Positions 6,797-14,076 of a stretch of DNA of 14,313 nucleotides are shown piece after piece. A model generated the notes under the pieces. It was not told where the DNA came from. It did not search any database and saw only the letters and a program-made list of their open reading frames with translations. The first letter of the stretch is position 1, and each line of letters opens with the position of its first letter. This DNA comes from Pseudomonadota bacterium. GTDB taxonomy: Bacteria; Desulfobacterota; Desulfobaccia; Desulfobaccales; 0-14-0-80-60-11. A program made the translations under genes and the position numbers. The stretch spans positions 1 to 14,313 of the forward strand of contig JAHIKF010000355.1 in NCBI GenBank assembly GCA_018897875.1, written 5' to 3'.

Positions 6797-7969
6797 TTAA
6801 CCGGCGTGCTCCTTCTTGTAAAGGGGCGACATCTCCCGCAGGGTCTGGACGATGCCCGGCATCACCCGGATCACTTTGTCGATGTCCGCCTCGGTGTTGT
6901 CCACGCCCATGGTGAAGACCAGGGTGCCCTGGGCCAGGGCGTGGCCTAACCCGGTGCCGATGAGCACATGCGAGGCCCGGAGCGACCCGGAGGCGCAGGC
7001 GGACCGGGTGGCCACGATGATGCCTTCCTCGTCCAGCATCATTACCAGGCTCTCGCCTTCGACGTATTCCACCGACACCGAGAAGAGATGCGGCAGGCAC
7101 TGGATGGGGTGGCCGTTGACCTTGATCTCGGGGATGCCCTCGCTCAGGCCCTTGGCCAGGCGATCTTTAAGGGCCTGAACCCGGGGCAGGCGTTCGGGCA
7201 TTTCGAGACGGGCCATCTCCGCGGCCATGCCCATGCCCACGATGCCGATGAGGTTTTCGGTGCCGGCCCGGCGCTTGTTTTCCTGCAGGCCGCCGTCGAT
7301 GAGGGGCCAGATAGGCGTGCCCTTGCGGATGTAGAGGGCGCCGACCCCGGGGGGGCCGTAAAACTGGTTGGCCGCCAGGCTCAGGAGATTCACCCCCAAC
7401 TCCTGCACGTCCACGGGGATGATGCCGGTGGCGGCCACCGCGTCGGTGTGCATCATCACCTTGCGCTGCTTGGCGATTTTGGCGATGTCGGCGATGGGTT
7501 CGATAGTGCCGATCTCGTTGTTGGCCAGCATGACGCTGATGAGAATGGTCTCGGGAGTGATGGCCTTTTCAACCTCCGCCGGGTCCACTATCCCGTACTT
7601 ATCCACATCCAGAGAGGTGACGCGGTAGTCCATAAGACGGAGGGTCCGGAGAGAATTCAGGACCGATTTGTGTTCGATGTTGGAGGTGATGATGTGGCGG
7701 CCCTTCTCCCTCAGGCCGATGGCGACCCCCTTGATGGCGTGATTGACCGACTCGGTGCCGCCGGAGTTGAACACCACCTCTTTGGGTTCGGCGTTGATCA
7801 GGGCCGCTACCTGGGCCCGGGCCTGCTCCAGGGCCTGCTCGGCCGGCTGCCCTATCTGGTTGTCGCTGGAGGGGTTGCCGAAGACGGTTTCGATATAACG
7901 GATCATCGCCTCTTTCACCCGGGGGTGGAGAGGCGTGGCGGCCAGATGGTCCAGATAGATTACACCCAT
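6797..7969 (-). CDS. NifS/IscS-family protein lacking the PLP-binding lysine
   Basis: Full-length (390 residues) class V aminotransferase-fold protein of the cysteine desulfurase family. Conserved: YLDHLAATP start, GGTES at 70-74, H100, ANNEIG at 149-154, D176, RAGTEN at 234-239, and the mobile-loop cysteine C325 in SACASGS. The usual SAHK motif that carries the Schiff-base lysine reads AANQ here, so N201 and Q202 replace His-Lys, and the base-stacking Gln after D176 is A179. An ordinary PLP-dependent desulfurase reaction is therefore unlikely. The tail (GTLVFTMG..NTE..ID, MSPLYKK) resembles, from memory, Archaeoglobus fulgidus IscS, which lacks the same lysine, is reported to be inactive as a desulfurase, and may lend its cysteine to a scaffold-bound cluster. 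AAGGA lies eight bases before the ATG. It follows the IscU-like gene by 30 bases. Confidence 0.93.
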   Translation of the reverse strand: MGVIYLDHLAATPLHPRVKEAMIRYIETVFGNPSSDNQIGQPAEQALEQARAQVAALINAEPKEVVFNSGGTESVNHAIKGVAIGLREKGRHIITSNIEHKSVLNSLRTLRLMDYRVTSLDVDKYGIVDPAEVEKAITPETILISVMLANNEIGTIEPIADIAKIAKQRKVMMHTDAVAATGIIPVDVQELGVNLLSLAANQFYGPPGVGALYIRKGTPIWPLIDGGLQENKRRAGTENLIGIVGMGMAAEMARLEMPERLPRVQALKDRLAKGLSEGIPEIKVNGHPIQCLPHLFSVSVEYVEGESLVMMLDEEGIIVATRSACASGSLRASHVLIGTGLGHALAQGTLVFTMGVDNTEADIDKVIRVMPGIVQTLREMSPLYKKEHAG

Positions 7970-7999
7970 GTCAGCGTCCTTATCTCCCGGGCCGGGTCA

Positions 8000-8521
8000 T
8001 CAGTGGTCGTGATCATGGGGAATATCCTTGCCACAAAAGATACACAGGGGCGACTCTTCCTCCACCTGTTTCTGGCAGTAGGGGCAGTAGCAGCCTTCGC
8101 CTTCCTGTTTGTGGTGGGGTTCCTTGTCCAGTTCGGTGTCGGGCACCTTCCCGGCTTTGCGGTCCAGGTAGTTCTTGATGGCGGAGTGCAGGGCGTCGGC
8201 TCCCAGGTTGGAGCAGTGGAGCTTGTTGGGGGGCAGGCCGCCCAGGGCCGCGGCCACATCCGAGTTGGTGATCTTCATGGCTTCGGTCAGGGTTTTGCCC
8301 CGGGCCATTTCGGTGATCATGCTGGAAACCGCGATGGCCGCGCCGCAACCGAAGGTCTTGAACTTGACGTCCACCAGGCGGTCATTCTCGACTTTGATAT
8401 ACACATTCATCATGTCCCCGCACACGGGGTTGCCGACTTCGCCCACCCCGTCGGCGCTGATGATTTCTCCCACATTGCGGGGATTCTTAAAGTGATCCAG
8501 TACTATTGGGGAATATGCCAT
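8000..8521 (-). CDS. IscU/NifU-type Fe-S scaffold with C-terminal zinc ribbon
   Basis: Residues 1-125 form a complete IscU domain on which [2Fe-2S] clusters are built: C34 and D36 in GNPVCGD, C59 in FGCGAA, and C103 in LHCSNL, the three cysteine ligands and the aspartate. After a charged linker (about 126-142) comes CYC-x2-C at 144-149 and C160-x2-C163 (CIFCGKDI), a zinc-ribbon-like four-cysteine knuckle, and a HDHDH tail that may also bind metal. Classic IscU ends near residue 128, so the extra domain is unusual. GGGAGAAGGA precedes the ATG. It is first gene of a two-gene operon with the NifS-like protein, so the pair likely forms the scaffold/partner complex. Cytoplasmic. Confidence 0.93.
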   Translation of the reverse strand: MAYSPIVLDHFKNPRNVGEIISADGVGEVGNPVCGDMMNVYIKVENDRLVDVKFKTFGCGAAIAVSSMITEMARGKTLTEAMKITNSDVAAALGGLPPNKLHCSNLGADALHSAIKNYLDRKAGKVPDTELDKEPHHKQEGEGCYCPYCQKQVEEESPLCIFCGKDIPHDHDH

Positions 8522-8571
8522 GTCCTTCTCCCATTCCGGTGATTAAAACCAAATTATTCTCTCAACTATAA

Positions 8572-8600
8572 ATAATAAGATTTCTCAAGAAGAGGGTCAA
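8572..8600 (-). promoter_or_regulatory. Sigma-70 promoter for the IscU-NifS-like operon
   Basis: On the minus strand TTGACC (8600-8595), 17 bases, then TATTAT (8577-8572), close to the housekeeping consensus. Transcription would begin near 8565, giving a leader of about 45 bases before the IscU-like ATG. The leader is AT-rich. No IscR-type operator was recognised. Confidence 0.72.
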
Positions 8601-8826
8601 GGCCGAACCGCTCCCATCCCCAGGAATTCTTTGCATAAAGGCGCGATTTTCCTTCCAGGAAGCGCTTGCCCCCCAAGGCCGCGGCGCGGTAAAATATTGC
8701 TGGATAATAAACGCAATCCAGGTAAAATCGTCACCAAGCTAGGCTTCCGCCGCCCGATCCAAAGGTGATTAATCCGGTGGCACAGGCTAAAGGTTCATGA
8801 CCGATATCGGTCACCCGCAGGGGATG
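8601..8826. other. Gene-free spacer with a 16-bp perfect palindrome
   Basis: No credible gene in this stretch, which together with the promoter and repeat next to it makes a gap of about 437 bases. At 8798-8813 there is a perfect 16-base palindrome, TGACCGATATCGGTCA, long enough to be a dimer-binding operator. No promoter for the plus-strand gene at 8959 could be assigned. The palindrome's role is open. Confidence 0.4.
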
Positions 8827-8903
8827 AAAATCCCCCCTGCCCCTCTTTTTCAAAGGGGGGGGTAAAGTCCCCCTTTAACAAAGGGGGATTTAGGGGGATT
8901 TGG
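8827..8903. repeat. Composite palindromic G/C-run element (copy 2, inverted)
   Basis: A 77-base element homologous, in reverse orientation, to 3618-3695. It has the same ends (AAAATCCCCCC and GGGGGATTTGG) and the same two internal hairpins, with differences mostly in the loops and one run length. It sits 55 bases before the plus-strand gene at 8959. Confidence 0.85.
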
Positions 8904-8958
8904 TTTTTCACGGTAAAGCCTGCGGCTACCTGCTTATCCGCGCAAAAAGAGGCCTGCC

Positions 8959-9471
8959 ATGCAGATACCGTGCTCCCGTATCCAGGCGATTTTTGCCTTC
9001 CAAGGCGTCAGGTTGGACCGCCGCACCCCGGCCTCCATGGTCTGGGACGAACACGGGGGGACCTTCGTCCTCCGGGTGGACGAACTCGCGGCCACGGAAG
9101 TCGCCGCCGGTGAGCCGGAAACCGGCATTATCCTGGAAATTCCCCTGTCCCTCCCGGAGGGGCTCATCCGCAGCCTGGAAGAATTCGCCGCCCAGCAACA
9201 GCTTCCTCTATCCCCGCCCTCGGGCCCGGAACTGCTGGAGGATGTCGTCCTGGCGGCCTGTCACCTGCCGGTCCAGAACCTCTTCGTCTTTGCCGAAGAG
9301 CCGCGCCTGGAAGTCAAAAGACGCGGCGAGGCCGTGGAACTAACGCTCACCGGCGCCTTCAAGGCCCGGCGGCTCCCCTGCCAGGAAACCGACCTGGTCA
9401 TTCACCTCACCCGGGCCGCCATGACCCGCTTGGTGGCCCTGGTGCTCAGCCTGGCCCGGGGCGGGCTTTAG
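8959..9471 (+). CDS. Protein of unknown function
   Basis: Soluble protein of 170 residues; no signal peptide or membrane span. Seen: an N-terminal half with short strands (TFVLRVDEL, GIILEIPLSL), a helix (EGLIRSLEEFAAQQQ), then a second half with HLPVQNLFVFAEEPRLEVKRRG and a beta hairpin (AVELTLTGAFKAR), finishing in a helix (AAMTRLVALVLSLARGGL). Three cysteines (5, 101, 140) show no metal spacing. AGAGG six bases before the ATG supports the start. It is monocistronic between repeat blocks. No family recognised, so no function is given. Confidence 0.75.
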   Translation: MQIPCSRIQAIFAFQGVRLDRRTPASMVWDEHGGTFVLRVDELAATEVAAGEPETGIILEIPLSLPEGLIRSLEEFAAQQQLPLSPPSGPELLEDVVLAACHLPVQNLFVFAEEPRLEVKRRGEAVELTLTGAFKARRLPCQETDLVIHLTRAAMTRLVALVLSLARGGL

Positions 9472-9490
9472 GGGATTGGGTGTCCTGCAC

Positions 9491-9785
9491 TCGTTCCCAA
9501 GTTGCACTTGGGAACGAAAGTGGATACCAGACTCAGCTTGGCCTGTCCTGAAAAGTTTTCCGTTTTCCGTTTTCTGTGGAACAACCGCCCCGGTGGTTGG
9601 GCTCCGAAAAGTTACCTGTAGGGCGGGCACTGCCCGCTATAATGACTGTTCCGAAAAGTCTTTGGTGGCACCGGTATCTTACCGGTGCGGGTGCACAGGT
9701 TGAAAACCTGTGCCACCGAAGTTTAATCTAGGGTGCGTCCTACGCACCATCAATTTAATCTGTGCCGGTGCAGGCTTAAGCCTGC
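9491..9785. repeat. Island of hairpin repeats upstream of the SagB-like gene
   Basis: A string of unrelated palindromes with no credible gene in 9472-9835: CGTTCCCAAGT-TGC-ACTTGGGAACG (9492-9516); TGTAGGGCGGGC (9617-9628), shared with 5044-5055; GCACCGGTA-TCT-TACCGGTGC (9668-9688); GCACAGGTT-GAA-AACCTGTGC (9693-9713); GGTGCGTCCTACGCACC (9732-9748), whose 26-base surroundings are an inverted exact copy of 5079-5104; and GCAGGCTTAAGCCTGC (9770-9785). Confidence 0.8.
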
Positions 9786-9835
9786 GGCTACGGTCAATGC
9801 CGATTAAACCACGAGTGGGAATCAGAGGTGACCTG

Positions 9836-10510
9836 ATGTACATCTGGTGGAGTTTTGTCATGGTGCTGGGGATCACGCTGCTTTATCCGTCCGGCGGCCA
9901 GGGGGCGGAGGCGGTCAAGCTGCCGCCGCCGGTAAAGACGGGCGGCATGCCCCTGGCGGAAGCCCTGGAAGTTCGGCGCACGGTGCGCCGCTTCGCCTCC
10001 CGGCCCCTGGACCTGGCCCAGGTCTCCCAAATCCTGTGGGGCGCTGACGGCACGACCGACCCCCGGGGCCTCCGGACCTCGCCGTCCGCCGGGGCCACCT
10101 TCCCCCTGGACCTCTATCTGGTGGTGGGGGAGCGGGGGGTTAAGGACCTGTCCGCCGGGATTTACCACTACCGGGTCGAGGCCCATGCCCTGACCCCGGT
10201 GGCCCCGGGTGACGCCCGGGCCGCCGTGGCCCGGGCCTCGCTGCACCAGAGTTGGATGGCCGAGGCCCCGGTGATGGTGGTGATCACCGGGGAGTACCGC
10301 CGCTGCACCGCCCGGTATGGGGAGCGGGGCGTCCGGTACACCCACATGGAAGTAGGGAACGTCAGCCAGAACCTGTTCCTGGCGGCCGAGGCCCTGGGCC
10401 TGGGGGCCGGGATCGTCGGGGCCTTCGAGGACAAGGCCCTGGCCCAGGCCGCGAAACTGCCCCCGGCCCATGAGCCCCTCCTGGTTATGCCGGTGGGCTA
10501 TAAACCTTAG
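9836..10510 (+). CDS. SagB/ThcOx-type nitroreductase-family oxidoreductase, possibly exported
   Basis: Protein of 224 residues. FMN-dependent nitroreductase fold of the SagB-like branch: RRTVRRF at 47-53 (phosphate-binding arginines), the SPSAGATFPLDLYLV segment at 82-96, GIYHY at 108-112, and HMEVGNVSQNLFLAAEALGLGAGIVGAF at 170-197. SagB relatives oxidise azolines in peptide biosynthesis, but many stand-alone members have other or unknown redox roles. The start at 9836 is supported by AGAGGTGA five bases upstream. Residues 1-26 (WWSFVMVLGITLLYP...GGQGAEA) look like a signal peptide with cleavage near 23-26, though without basic residues. An in-frame ATG at 9797 would add a basic MPIKPRVGIRG and improve it, but it has no ribosome-binding site. 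It lies about 2 kb from the radical SAM operon, on the opposite strand. Confidence 0.85.
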   Translation: MYIWWSFVMVLGITLLYPSGGQGAEAVKLPPPVKTGGMPLAEALEVRRTVRRFASRPLDLAQVSQILWGADGTTDPRGLRTSPSAGATFPLDLYLVVGERGVKDLSAGIYHYRVEAHALTPVAPGDARAAVARASLHQSWMAEAPVMVVITGEYRRCTARYGERGVRYTHMEVGNVSQNLFLAAEALGLGAGIVGAFEDKALAQAAKLPPAHEPLLVMPVGYKP

Positions 10511-10555
10511 GGGGCATAGACAGGCTGGGAGGTGGCCCCGTGAAATCTGTTAGCA

Positions 10556-10780
10556 ATGGTTTTTGTTTTGCGTGCCCTCTTTTGCCTAGCTGACAATGGT
10601 GCCCCCTACTGTGGTGGCACGATAAAGGACCTGGGCACAATATGGGGTGGAATGCACAGCTACGCCAGGGGTATCAATAACAATGGTCAAATCGTTGGTT
10701 CTTTTAAGACAGCTTCTGGCATCACCTGTATGGTTTCGGGGGCCATGGGCCCCTCGACCTCCGTCATATCGCCCGGGTAA
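10556..10780 (+). pseudogene. HAF-repeat protein fragment
   Basis: The translation contains one clear HAF-type extracellular repeat unit: KDLGTIWGGMHSYARGINN followed by NGQIVGSFKTASG. HAF repeats usually occur in long tandem arrays in secreted beta-propeller-like proteins. Here there is just one unit, no signal peptide, no ribosome-binding site, and after residue 56 the pattern is lost. A shift to the next frame near 10720 restores HLYGF...LDL, which fits the expected continuation, so a frameshift is likely. Its end overlaps the C-terminus of the ABC transporter gene by 17 bases. Probably a decayed remnant. Confidence 0.5.
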
Positions 10781-12575
10781 GGCCTTTAATCCCGGCGGAG
10801 GGCTCCCAAGTATCCCGGGTCAGCAGGCTATTGGCGTAGAGCCGATAGTAGAGACCTGCCTGCGCCTGCAACAACTCCTCGTGCGTTCCTTGTTGGACAA
10901 TCCGTCCGCACTCCAATACGACAATCGACTCCGCCTGAACCACCGTTGACAGGCGATGGGCGATGATGATGGTGGTCCGTTCCTGCATCAGGCGTTGCAG
11001 GGCCTCAAAAACCAATACTTCGGAGGCGGTATCCAGGTTCGAGGTGGATTCGTCCAGGATGAGAATGGGAGCGTTTTTGAGAAAGGCCCGGGCCACGGCG
11101 AGCAATTGTCTCTGGCCCCCGGAGAGCTTTACGCCCCGTTCGCCGATTGCGGTTTCAAACCCCTCGGGCAGGTCTTCAATGAACCCCCTGGCGTTGGCCA
11201 GTTCCGCGGCCCGCACAATTTCCGCCAGGGTGGCGTCAGGTCGGCCGATCCTCAGGTTGTCGGCGACGGTGCCGCTAAACAGCATGGCGTCTTGTTGCAC
11301 TACCGAAATTTGAGATCGGAGCGAGGCGAGATTGACCCGGCTAATGTCCTGGCCGTCGATGGAAATTTTGCCCCGCCAGGGTTCAAAAAAGCGAATCAAC
11401 AATTTAATCAGGGTGGATTTTCCTGATCCGCTGGGCCCCACCAGCGCCACCCGCCCCCCCGGAGGGATGTGCAGGCAGAGGCCGTGGAACAGCGGATGAT
11501 CGGCGGCATAACCGAAGAAAACCTCTTCATAGTCGATCTGGCCCCCACGTAAAGCCAGGGGCGGCGCCGAGGCATTTTCCGCTTCGGGCTCTAAATCGAA
11601 AAATTCAAACAACCGGTCAATGGCGGCTCGGGAGTTGGCCAGTTCGATGTTCAATTCGCCCAACCGGTTGAGGGGGTTATAGAGCATTTCCAGGTAAGCG
11701 TAAAAGGCCATCAAGCCCCCGACGGTCAAGGTATTCCTGAGCACGAAGTGGCCTCCCGCCCAGATGACGATTACCAGGGTTAACCGGGTCAGCCAGGTGG
11801 TGCTGCCCAACAAGAGGGCATAGGTGCGGATATTTTCAGACACCGCGGCCAGAAAGCCCTGGGATCCGGTGACAAAACGGTGGATCTCCTGCTGTTCATG
11901 CGTGAAACTCTTAACTTCGGCAATCCCGGCGATGGCCTCGTGGAGGTTGCCTTCCACGACGTCCATGCACCGCCGGGCTTCCCGGGCTTTTTGCCGCATG
12001 CGCTCGCTGACCCGTTTCTGGAGCACGACATACACGGGCAGGGTAGCGTAGGCGATGAGGGCCAGTTGCCAGTTCATGTAAAAAATTGCGAACGTAATGG
12101 AGGCGATAATGGTGAGATCCATGAAGAGATTGGTGCCGGCGATAGTAATAAAGTTTTGGGCATTATTCACGTCGGTGATCAAGCGAGAAATGATGACGCC
12201 GGTCTGATGTTTCTGAAAAAAACCTATGGGGAGATGCTGGAGGTGCTGGAATAAATCTTTCCGGACATCAAAAATAATCTCATGGGCCAACCGGTAGGAA
12301 ATATAGGTCCTATAGGACGTAATAAGGGCGTATAAAGCAAACAGCGCCACGGAAAGACCCATGAGTTGATTGAAACTCAACCCCGTGAGACTGGGTTTAC
12401 CTGCCAATAAATTGTCGATCACATCTTTCAGGATCCAGGGAAAGATCACCGGCAAATTATTTTGGACCACCCCCACCAGCGCGGATAAGGCCACGGTCCA
12501 GCGATAGGGCCGCACATAGCGCAGAAAGCGCATGATATTTGAAGACGTAACCTTCATAGGGCGATTCTTTATCAC
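10764..12575 (-). CDS. ABC transporter, fused permease and ATPase (MsbA/lipid- or peptide-exporter type)
   Basis: Half-size exporter of 603 residues. An N-terminal six-helix membrane domain (about 20-310) is followed by an ATPase: Walker A GPSGSGKST at 380-388, Q-loop Q428, signature LSGGQ at 484-488, Walker B ILILDE at 504-509, and switch H540. No C39 peptidase domain precedes it, so any leader removal would need another enzyme. The annotated start is a GTG at 12575; an ATG at 12557 (MKVTSSNIMRF) is also possible and neither has a strong ribosome-binding site. It starts 49 bases after the radical SAM gene and likely shares its transcript, so a role in exporting the maturase's product is inferred. 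Lipid or drug export is the alternative. Confidence 0.9.
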   Translation of the reverse strand: MIKNRPMKVTSSNIMRFLRYVRPYRWTVALSALVGVVQNNLPVIFPWILKDVIDNLLAGKPSLTGLSFNQLMGLSVALFALYALITSYRTYISYRLAHEIIFDVRKDLFQHLQHLPIGFFQKHQTGVIISRLITDVNNAQNFITIAGTNLFMDLTIIASITFAIFYMNWQLALIAYATLPVYVVLQKRVSERMRQKAREARRCMDVVEGNLHEAIAGIAEVKSFTHEQQEIHRFVTGSQGFLAAVSENIRTYALLLGSTTWLTRLTLVIVIWAGGHFVLRNTLTVGGLMAFYAYLEMLYNPLNRLGELNIELANSRAAIDRLFEFFDLEPEAENASAPPLALRGGQIDYEEVFFGYAADHPLFHGLCLHIPPGGRVALVGPSGSGKSTLIKLLIRFFEPWRGKISIDGQDISRVNLASLRSQISVVQQDAMLFSGTVADNLRIGRPDATLAEIVRAAELANARGFIEDLPEGFETAIGERGVKLSGGQRQLLAVARAFLKNAPILILDESTSNLDTASEVLVFEALQRLMQERTTIIIAHRLSTVVQAESIVVLECGRIVQQGTHEELLQAQAGLYYRLYANSLLTRDTWEPSAGIKGLTRAI

Positions 12576-12624
12576 CTAGCCCGGCGCAATTTCCCGGACG
12601 CGATGAACCTTGATGGCGGCGAGG

Positions 12625-14076
12625 TTAGGCCCGGCAACCGGAAAGCGCACCGGCATGGGCCTGACTTTCCCCCGGTGCGGGTCCGGCATCCCGAGCCTGG
12701 TCGGCCAGACCCCAGAGGGAGTCGGCCAGGAGCGCCCGGCTCAGGTCGCAGGTGATTCTCTGGCTGTACTCCACCACCCGGGGTCGGCTTTCGGCGCCCC
12801 GGAGGCGGGACAGGTTCATCACGGGACAGCCACCCCCGCAGGCGTACCGCCAGGCACAGGCCCGGCAGCCCTCCCGGTGATCCACGTGCAAAGCCTGGAG
12901 CATGTCGTCCAGGGGCCGGCGATCCAGTCTTTCGGTGACGTTGCCCAGCCGGTATTGCTCCTGGCCCACGAGATAAATGCATGGATAAACGTCACCGTTG
13001 ACCCGCACCACGTAGGTCGCGCCGGCGGGCGCCCCGCAAGCTACCACGTGCCGGACGCCGGGACGGATTTCCCCCGAGAAATCATTGAACGGGAAGAGGT
13101 TCGCCTTGCCGGTCCGGCCCCAGCGGCCCAATTGGCGGGCCGCGGCAATGATCTTGTCCGGGTCCGGCAAGATCGCCTCGGGAAAGAAGTCCCGGTCCGA
13201 GTTGACCGGGCGGACCGGAACGAAGAGCGAGGAGGCGGCCCCCAGCCCGGCGTGATGCGCCGCCACCCGGTCCAGACAGTCATGGTTGGCGGAGGTGATG
13301 GTCGTCCGCAAGGTGACCCGGGCCCCGGCCCGGACCAAGCGCCCGATGGTGGCCGCGGTCCGGGCATGGGAGGGGCCGCCTCCGGGATAGGTCCGGCAAC
13401 GGTCGTGGATTTCCGGGGGACCATCCACCCCGCAGAGGATCGTGATGTCGTACCGCGCCACCCATTCCGTCAGGTCGGGAGGGCTCAAAGTCAGGTTGCT
13501 GGTCAGGTGATAATGGATATGTTTGTCGGGTTGGGCGGGCTTCAGCCGGTCCTCACAGCCCCTGATCACTTCTTTGACGACCGGCCAGTGCAGCAGCGGT
13601 TCGCCGCCGAAGAAGGCCACCTCCACGCATCCTCCGGGCTCCAGTTCCTCCAGGCACATGGCCACGCTCCGCCAGGCCACCGCCGGGCTCATGCCGGCGC
13701 GATTATCCTTGCGGTAGGTCTGAGGCCCATTGAGGCAATAGATACAGGTGAGATTGCAGGACTCGCCCACCAAGAGATAGAGGGTCACCCGGTCCCGGGG
13801 GCGGACCGGGGCCGCGGCGAAACCGCGCCGTTGGCGCCCGTCCCGGTTCAAAGGCGTGTCGCTGAGGATGCCATGGTCCCGAAGGAGGCGGATCAGGGCG
13901 GCATCCTCCGGGAAGACCGTCAGGAGTTCTTTTAGGGAGCGCCCCGGCGAGGCCGCGGCCAGGAGGCGTTTGACCCGCTCCCGGCCCCGCTGCACATACA
14001 GGGGGCGGAGATGAAAGGAGTCGGCCAGAAGCAGTTGGTCGGCGCCTCTTTCCAGGGCGATGAGGTTCTCCGTCAT
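12625..14076 (-). CDS. Radical SAM/SPASM peptide-maturase-type enzyme
   Basis: Protein of 483 residues. The radical SAM cluster motif is C107-x3-C111-x2-C114 (ESCNLTCIYC), with GGEP at 157-160 for SAM binding and a barrel through about 345. The C-terminal SPASM domain has all seven cysteines in textbook spacing: C347...G361-x4-C366, then C404-x2-C407-x5-C413-x3-C417, then C443, so two auxiliary [4Fe-4S] clusters are expected. Residues 1-75 (helical, ending LIRLLRDHGILSDTP) look like a small winged-helix or PqqD-like peptide-recognition element. Enzymes of this design install thioether, ether or C-C crosslinks in ribosomal peptides or mature sulfatases; no sulfatase is present here. Its ATG overlaps the stop of a 25-codon ORF as ATGA, and an exporter gene follows. 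Confidence 0.93.
   Translation of the reverse strand: MTENLIALERGADQLLLADSFHLRPLYVQRGRERVKRLLAAASPGRSLKELLTVFPEDAALIRLLRDHGILSDTPLNRDGRQRRGFAAAPVRPRDRVTLYLLVGESCNLTCIYCLNGPQTYRKDNRAGMSPAVAWRSVAMCLEELEPGGCVEVAFFGGEPLLHWPVVKEVIRGCEDRLKPAQPDKHIHYHLTSNLTLSPPDLTEWVARYDITILCGVDGPPEIHDRCRTYPGGGPSHARTAATIGRLVRAGARVTLRTTITSANHDCLDRVAAHHAGLGAASSLFVPVRPVNSDRDFFPEAILPDPDKIIAAARQLGRWGRTGKANLFPFNDFSGEIRPGVRHVVACGAPAGATYVVRVNGDVYPCIYLVGQEQYRLGNVTERLDRRPLDDMLQALHVDHREGCRACAWRYACGGGCPVMNLSRLRGAESRPRVVEYSQRITCDLSRALLADSLWGLADQARDAGPAPGESQAHAGALSGCRA

Noticed and set aside
6968..8542. 524-codon open frame on the plus strand, antisense to the NifS-like and IscU-like genes
   Set aside because: Both opposite-strand proteins have clear family motifs. 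The antisense translation is low-complexity (Gly, His, Asp, Val rich), as expected from a GC-rich complement.
9710..9835. N-terminal extension of the SagB-like gene from 9710
   Set aside because: Most of the extension is translated repeat sequence without a ribosome-binding site. The start at 9836 has AGAGGTGA in good position.
12610..13935. 441-codon open frame on the plus strand, antisense to the radical SAM gene
   Set aside because: The minus-strand protein has all SAM and SPASM cysteines in register. The plus-strand product is Gly/Pro/Arg/His rich with no motif.
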